Part shown: positions 60,041 to 64,000 of the stretch, one piece after another | Position numbering within the stretch: position 1 is the first letter of the stretch | Layout: every line of letters begins with the position of its first letter | Origin: Streptomyces sp. NWU339 | Lineage (GTDB): Bacteria > Actinomycetota > Actinomycetes > Streptomycetales > Streptomycetaceae | Direction: 5' to 3' | Length of the DNA stretch: 64,000 nt | NCBI RefSeq assembly: GCF_003143855.1 | Contig: NZ_QFRK01000001.1 | Coordinates: 129,940 to 193,939, forward strand | Position numbers and translations under genes: made by a program | The notes under the pieces: generated by a model | Seen by the model: the letters and a program-made list of their open reading frames with translations, nothing else | Databases searched by the model: none | Told to the model about the DNA's origin: nothing

Positions 60041-60742
60041 TCAGCCCCGCAGGCGCCGCCCCAGGCTCGGGGCCGCGCTGATCAGGACGGTCAGGACGAT
60101 CGCCGCGAGCACGCCCTGCCAGGGCTCCTCGAACAGCGAGCCTCCGAGGACACCGATCAACTGGTACGTAAACGCCCAGGCCAGGCAGGCCGGCAGGTTG
60201 CCGCGGACGAAGCGGCGCAAGGGCCACTCGGCGATCAGGCAGGCCAGCATCACCGGAAGGCGCCCCGCCGGAATCAGCCGGGACAGCACCAGCACCGTCA
60301 CGTCGTGCTCGGCGAGCTTGGTCTGTGCCTGTGCCAGCCGGTCCTCCGGCGCCCGCGCCCGGATCGCCTCCAGCCAGCGCGAACCGTTCCGCGACCGCAT
60401 CCCGCGCTGCCCCAGCCAGTACAGGGCGACGTCCCCGAGGAACGCGGCCAGGGACGCCGTCGCGAACACCAGCACCATCGAGAGCGGCGCCATCCGGTGG
60501 AAGGCGACCACCGTCGCCGAACTCACGAGCGCCCCCGTCGGCACCACCGGCACCAGCGCCCCGATCAGCACCAACAGGAACAGCGAGGGATACCCGATCG
60601 CCTGCTGGGTGGACTCCGGAACCACGGTCACCGGCACGGCGAATATCGAGACAGGGGCGGCAGGGGCGGCCAGGGCGGCCAACGAGGCCAGGGCCGACAC
60701 GGGCGCACCGGCCGCCTGTATCAGGGCGGCGGGCAGAATCAC
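60041..60742 (-). CDS. DedA-family membrane protein
   Basis: 233 aa with five to six membrane segments. The SNARE-associated (VTT) pattern is visible: ALVPVVPTGALVSSATVVAF, FLGDVALYWLGQRG and the reentrant Arg motif LSRLIPAGRLPVMLACLIAEW. DedA proteins are lipid scramblases or transporters for envelope lipids. The start GTG at 60742 overlaps the stop of the upstream hydrolase gene by 4 bp, so the two are co-translated. Confidence 0.88.
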   Translation of the reverse strand: MILPAALIQAAGAPVSALASLAALAAPAAPVSIFAVPVTVVPESTQQAIGYPSLFLLVLIGALVPVVPTGALVSSATVVAFHRMAPLSMVLVFATASLAAFLGDVALYWLGQRGMRSRNGSRWLEAIRARAPEDRLAQAQTKLAEHDVTVLVLSRLIPAGRLPVMLACLIAEWPLRRFVRGNLPACLAWAFTYQLIGVLGGSLFEEPWQGVLAAIVLTVLISAAPSLGRRLRG

Positions 60743-61506
60743 CGCGGGCCTCCCAGACGCACCCTCTCCCCGTGCCCCAGCCGGTGCACCGGCACCCCGG
60801 GTGCCTGCTGGGCCGCCCGCCGTACGAATTCGTCGCCCGGCGAGTGGAACTCGTGCGGACGCACGGCGTCCATGCCGATCGGCCAGTACGTGCCGTAGTG
60901 CACCGGCACCGCGCTGCGCGCCTCGAGCCGGGCCAGCGCCTCGGCCGCGCGCGCCGCGTCCAGGTGCCCCTCACCGAGGTACGGGCCCCAGCCGCCCACC
61001 GGCAGCAGTGCCACGTCGACCGGCCCGACCTCCTTGGCCATCGTGTCGAACAGGCCGGTGTCGCCCGCGAAGTACGTGCGCGCCTCGCCCTCCACGACGT
61101 AGCCGAGCGCGGGGGAGCGGTGCGGTCCGAGCGGCAGCCGCCGCCCGTCGTGCCGGGCGGTCACGGCCCGTACGGCCAGGCCGCCGACCGTCAGCACGTC
61201 GCCGGGTGCCACCTCGCTCACCTCGAGGTGCGTGAGCCGGCGCAGCCCCGGCACCGCGCGGCGTGCGCCCCGGGGCACGAGCAGGCGCGTGCCCGGGGCG
61301 AGCAGCGCCAGCGAGGGCAGATGCAGATGATCGGCGTGCAGATGGGAGACCAGCGCCACGTCCGCGTGCCGGGCGCCCGGCGGTGGCACGGCACCGCGCC
61401 GCCGCCGCAGATGCGCGAGGCGGCGGGCGAACAGGGGATCGGTGAGCACGCGGGTGTGCGAGTCCTCGACCGTGCAGGTGGCGTGCCCCCACCAGGTGAT
61501 CTCCAC
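60739..61506 (-). CDS. Metallo-beta-lactamase-fold hydrolase (UlaG/lipid-type)
   Basis: 255 aa. ITWWGHATCTVE opens the fold; the metal motif is SHLHADHLHLP (HxHxDH), with FAGDTGLFD and VPVHYGTYWP supplying further ligands. It resembles UlaG and phospholipase-D-like (NAPE-PLD) MBL hydrolases. Coupling to a DedA protein suggests a lipid-derived substrate (inference). I prefer the GTG at 61506 with GGAGAG upstream; a GTG at 61512 is equally possible and adds VP. Longer readings cover the opposite gene. Confidence 0.85.
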   Translation of the reverse strand: MEITWWGHATCTVEDSHTRVLTDPLFARRLAHLRRRRGAVPPPGARHADVALVSHLHADHLHLPSLALLAPGTRLLVPRGARRAVPGLRRLTHLEVSEVAPGDVLTVGGLAVRAVTARHDGRRLPLGPHRSPALGYVVEGEARTYFAGDTGLFDTMAKEVGPVDVALLPVGGWGPYLGEGHLDAARAAEALARLEARSAVPVHYGTYWPIGMDAVRPHEFHSPGDEFVRRAAQQAPGVPVHRLGHGERVRLGGPR

Positions 61507-61593
61507 CGGCACCTCTCCGCCTCCCTCCGCGACTCCCCGAAGCCTACGCGCAGGAGTAGGGTCGGCGGCGCAGTCCGGAGGTGAGGGGGCGCC

Positions 61594-61995
61594 ATGGGGG
61601 CGGTGCGGGTGACGGCGATCGCGAGTCTGACACCGCTGGCGGAACTGGACGCCGACCCCTTCCTCGTGGACTCCCGCAGTCAGCACGAGATGTGCGCCCA
61701 CTGGGCCCGCGAACGCGGCTACGTGGTGACCCGGGAGCTGCTGGTGCGGGGACTGCGCTGCGACCACGGTCTTCTGTGGGACGGCGTACGGCCGGGCGCC
61801 GATCTGTTCGTGGCGCCCAGCCGCCGGGTGCTGGAGAGCGCCCTGGCCTCCGTCGAGGAGTTCACCGCCGAGTGCGCGCGGCGCGGGGTACGGGTGGAGA
61901 CCGTCGGCCGCGCCGAACCGTCGTACGACGCCGCGATGAAGGCCCGGGTGCACCGCCGCCTGTCCATGCCGACGGCCGGCTACGACGGCCGCTGA
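61594..61995 (+). CDS. Resolvase-N-like orphan protein
   Basis: 133 aa. VDSRSQHEMCAHWARERGYV resembles the Ser-containing start of serine recombinases (RVSTxxQ, then a cysteine/alanine helix). GADLFVAPSRRVLESALASV and ECARRGVRVETV resemble the later DxxxxRxxR-type region of that domain, but without its usual Arg/Asp set. There is no DNA-binding domain after it. It could be a non-recombinogenic relative. GGAGGTGAGG lies before the ATG at 61594. No mobile element boundaries are seen around it. Confidence 0.55.
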   Translation: MGAVRVTAIASLTPLAELDADPFLVDSRSQHEMCAHWARERGYVVTRELLVRGLRCDHGLLWDGVRPGADLFVAPSRRVLESALASVEEFTAECARRGVRVETVGRAEPSYDAAMKARVHRRLSMPTAGYDGR

Positions 61996-62138
61996 GCCGC
62001 CCCCGGCCCTTTTCCCGGGCCCTTCGGGGACGAATCGGCACTTCCGGGCGTTGTGGCAGGGTGGGTACGGGCAGGGGCCGGTTCGCGGGCCGTTCTGGCT
62101 GGTGGCGGCGACGAGCCGGGACGTGAGGTGGACTGGGC

Positions 62139-64000
62139 GTGGGTGGCGTGCGGTGGCGACGGGTCGCCAGTCAGATCGGGCGGAGCGTCACCGTGTGGGC
62201 GGTCGCCACCCTCACCATGCTGGTGCTCGCCGGCATCCTCCCCGACTTCCGGCTGCGCTCCGCCGACGGTGACAGCGCCACCGACATCGCGGTCACCGCC
62301 GCGCTCGGCGCCGGTGCCTTCGGTCTGCTGTCGGCGCTGGTGTGGCCGCTGCTGGTGCGGCTGCTGCTGCTCGTACCGGCACTCGTCCTCGGCCTGCTGG
62401 TGTTCTTCCTCAACGGCGCGCTGCTGCTGCTGGCGCTGCGGCTCAACCCGATCGAACGCGGGACCGCCGCGTGGGAGACCGCGGTCGTGGTCGCCGCCGT
62501 GATGTCCGCCGTCGCCTCCGCCACCGGAGCCGCCCTCGCCGTGCGCGACGACGACGCCTACCGCCGCCGCCTCTACCGGCTCGCCTACCGCCGCCGCGGC
62601 TCCGCACCGCCCGTCCCGGCCACCCACGGCACCGTCTTCCTGCAACTGGACGGTGTCGGCCACGACGTCCTGCTGCAGGCGGTCGACCGGGGCCTGATGC
62701 CGACCGTCGCCCGCTGGCTCGGCGCCGACGACACCCGTCCCCCCTCCCACCGCCTCACCTCCTGGCACACCGACTGGTCCAGCCAGACCGGCGCCAGTCA
62801 GCTCGCCATCCTGCACGGCAGCAACCACGACGTCCCCGCCTTCCGCTGGTACGAGAAGGACCGCCGGGAGGTGATGGTCTGCAACCGGCCCACCAGCGCC
62901 GTGGAGCTGCAGCGGCGGGCCGCCCGCCACGCCGGCCATGCCGGGCTGCTGGCCGCCGACGGCGCCAGCCGCGGCAACCTGTTCAGCGGCGGCGCCGGCG
63001 AACAGGCCCTGGTGCTGTCCATCACCGCACGCCGCCGCACCCGGGAGAACCGCTCCCGCTCGGGCTACTTCGCCTACTTCTCCGACCCGGCCAACGCCGT
63101 GCGCACCGCCCTGTCCTTCGGTGCCGAGGTGGTCCGCGAGATCGCCCAGTCCACCCGGGCCCGGTGGACCAAGCAGCTCCCCCGCGTGTCCCGCGGCGGG
63201 CTCTACCCGTTCGTGCGGGCCTTCGCGACCGTCGTCCAGCGGGACGTGGTCGTCGCCGCCGTCATGGGCGACCTGCTGGCCGGCCGCACCTCCGTCTACG
63301 CCGACCTGGTCGCCTACGACGAGGTGGCCCACCACTCCGGCCCCGCGAGCCGGGACGCCGAGAAGGTCCTGAAACGCCTCGACCGCTCCCTCGCCCTGAT
63401 CGAGCACGTCGCCGGGCACGCCCCCCGTCCGTACCGGATCGTCGTCCTCTCCGACCACGGCCAGAGCCCCGGCGAGACCTTCCGCGCCCGCTACGGCCTC
63501 ACCCTCGGCGACCTGGTCCGGGCCGGCTGCGGACTGCCCGTACCGCGCCGCGCGCGGCGCACCCACAGCGGCGCCGAGGCCCGCGCGGCGGTCCGGGCGG
63601 CACTGCACCGGCCGGTCGAGGAGGGCGTCGAGCAGTACCGTTCCCCGCGCGGCTCCGAGCCCGTCGTGCTGGCCTCCGGCAACCTCGGCCTGGTCTCCTT
63701 CCCGGACGTGCCGCACCGGATGAGCAAGGAGGAGATCGACGCCCGCCATCCGGCACTGCTGCCGACCCTCGCCAACCACCCCGGCATCGGCTTCCTGCTG
63801 GTGCGCAGCGAACGGCACGGCGGTGTCGTCCTCGGCGCGCACGGCGCGGAGATCCCCCTCGACGCACTCGGCGACGATCCCGGCCCCCTGGCCGCGTTCG
63901 GGCCGGGCGCCGCCGACGTCATACGCCGCACCCACTCCTTCCCGCACACCGCCGACATCATGGTCAACTCCTCCCACGACCCCGCCACCGGGGAGGTCCA
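62139..64000 (+). CDS. Membrane-anchored alkaline-phosphatase-superfamily protein (cut by window edge)
   Basis: At least 620 codons; the stop lies beyond the window. Residues about 15-130 hold several membrane segments (VWAVATLTMLVLAGIL, LLVRLLLLVPALVLGLLVFF, AVVVAAVMSAVASATGAAL), the reason such proteins are sometimes named holin-like. A phosphodiesterase/sulfatase-type domain follows: TVFLQLDGVGHDVLLQ near residue 170 (metal and nucleophile region), DLVAYDEVAHHSG and VVLSDHGQSPGETF. It probably hydrolyses a phosphate or lipid ester on the outer face. Start GTG at 62139 is inferred from GAGGTGG 8 bases upstream; a GTG at 62148 is also possible. Confidence 0.8.
   Translation, partial: MGGVRWRRVASQIGRSVTVWAVATLTMLVLAGILPDFRLRSADGDSATDIAVTAALGAGAFGLLSALVWPLLVRLLLLVPALVLGLLVFFLNGALLLLALRLNPIERGTAAWETAVVVAAVMSAVASATGAALAVRDDDAYRRRLYRLAYRRRGSAPPVPATHGTVFLQLDGVGHDVLLQAVDRGLMPTVARWLGADDTRPPSHRLTSWHTDWSSQTGASQLAILHGSNHDVPAFRWYEKDRREVMVCNRPTSAVELQRRAARHAGHAGLLAADGASRGNLFSGGAGEQALVLSITARRRTRENRSRSGYFAYFSDPANAVRTALSFGAEVVREIAQSTRARWTKQLPRVSRGGLYPFVRAFATVVQRDVVVAAVMGDLLAGRTSVYADLVAYDEVAHHSGPASRDAEKVLKRLDRSLALIEHVAGHAPRPYRIVVLSDHGQSPGETFRARYGLTLGDLVRAGCGLPVPRRARRTHSGAEARAAVRAALHRPVEEGVEQYRSPRGSEPVVLASGNLGLVSFPDVPHRMSKEEIDARHPALLPTLANHPGIGFLLVRSERHGGVVLGAHGAEIPLDALGDDPGPLAAFGPGAADVIRRTHSFPHTADIMVNSSHDPATGEV

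Noticed and set aside
1..64000. tRNA, rRNA or prophage genes
   Set aside because: I saw no cloverleaf-type sequence, no ribosomal RNA segments and no phage structural genes; the only mobile-element trace is the IS110 start.

Overview
The window is very GC-rich (third codon positions nearly all G or C, GTG and TTG starts common, AGGAGG-type ribosome sites, many 4-base start/stop overlaps). It reads as chromosomal DNA of a Streptomyces or close relative. The strongest taxonomic clues are a gas vesicle cluster in the order O-A-F-G-Y-Z-J-L-S-K, an ethylmalonyl-CoA pathway operon headed by crotonyl-CoA carboxylase/reductase, a Tat-exported GH2 beta-galactosidase and a SpoIIE/RsbW-type signalling protein. 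From memory the order resembles the SCO645x-SCO652x stretch of S. coelicolor; this was not checked against a database. I saw no rRNA, tRNA or CRISPR array.

Layout. 0-2.5 kb: the 5' end of an IS110-family transposase cut by the window edge, an NCS1 nucleobase permease and an AHSA1/SRPBCC protein. 2.6-6.7 kb: a secreted beta-galactosidase with a LamG insertion. 6.8-9.2 kb: a decayed ArsR gene, then an adaptive-response pair (Ada-AlkA fusion and methylguanine-DNA methyltransferase). 9.2-13.1 kb: sirtuin, Nudix hydrolase, ADP-ribosylglycohydrolase and glycerate kinase. 13.1-14.6 kb: psd-pssA for phosphatidylethanolamine synthesis. 14.8-24.2 kb: the ethylmalonyl-CoA operon (ccr-ecm-lyase-hydratase-mcd) plus a TetR regulator and a tandemly duplicated 3-hydroxyacyl-CoA dehydrogenase. 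24.5-34.8 kb: HEAT-repeat protein, secreted tripeptidyl-aminopeptidase-like hydrolase, radical-SAM protein behind an SOS box, MFS transporter with a C-terminal beta-sandwich tail, PAS-GAF-SpoIIE-HATPase protein and a methyltransferase. 34.9-39.9 kb: a tightly packed run of four peptidases (M55, M20, S9, S66). 40-47.5 kb: GNAT acetyltransferase, DUF5107 protein, VOC protein, then a coupled trio of NDH-2-like oxidoreductase, transketolase and LigD-type polymerase. 47.5-53 kb: ten gas vesicle genes closed by a strong hairpin. 53-64 kb: small membrane proteins, a methyltransferase, an ABC-F protein, stress-type genes (DJ-1/PfpI, DUF2795), a lysine-free aminotransferase-like protein, a metallo-beta-lactamase-fold/DedA pair, a resolvase-like orphan, and an alkaline-phosphatase-superfamily membrane protein cut by the right edge.

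How genes fit together. Ccr, Ecm, Mcd, the MaoC hydratase and the CitE-like lyase form most of a route turning C4 acyl-CoA into glyoxylate and propionyl-CoA; Hbd could feed it. Ecm also needs B12 and an epimerase that is not here. The gas vesicle genes are almost all translationally coupled and include the actinobacterial proteins Y and Z, whose tails carry opposite charge. GvpN and GvpC are absent. The least ordinary items are the lysine-free aminotransferase fold, the Y/Z charge-complementary pair, the one-sided loss of active-site residues in the duplicated Hbd, the LexA-type box on the radical-SAM gene, and the LigD-type polymerase coupled to transketolase directly upstream of the gas vesicle genes.
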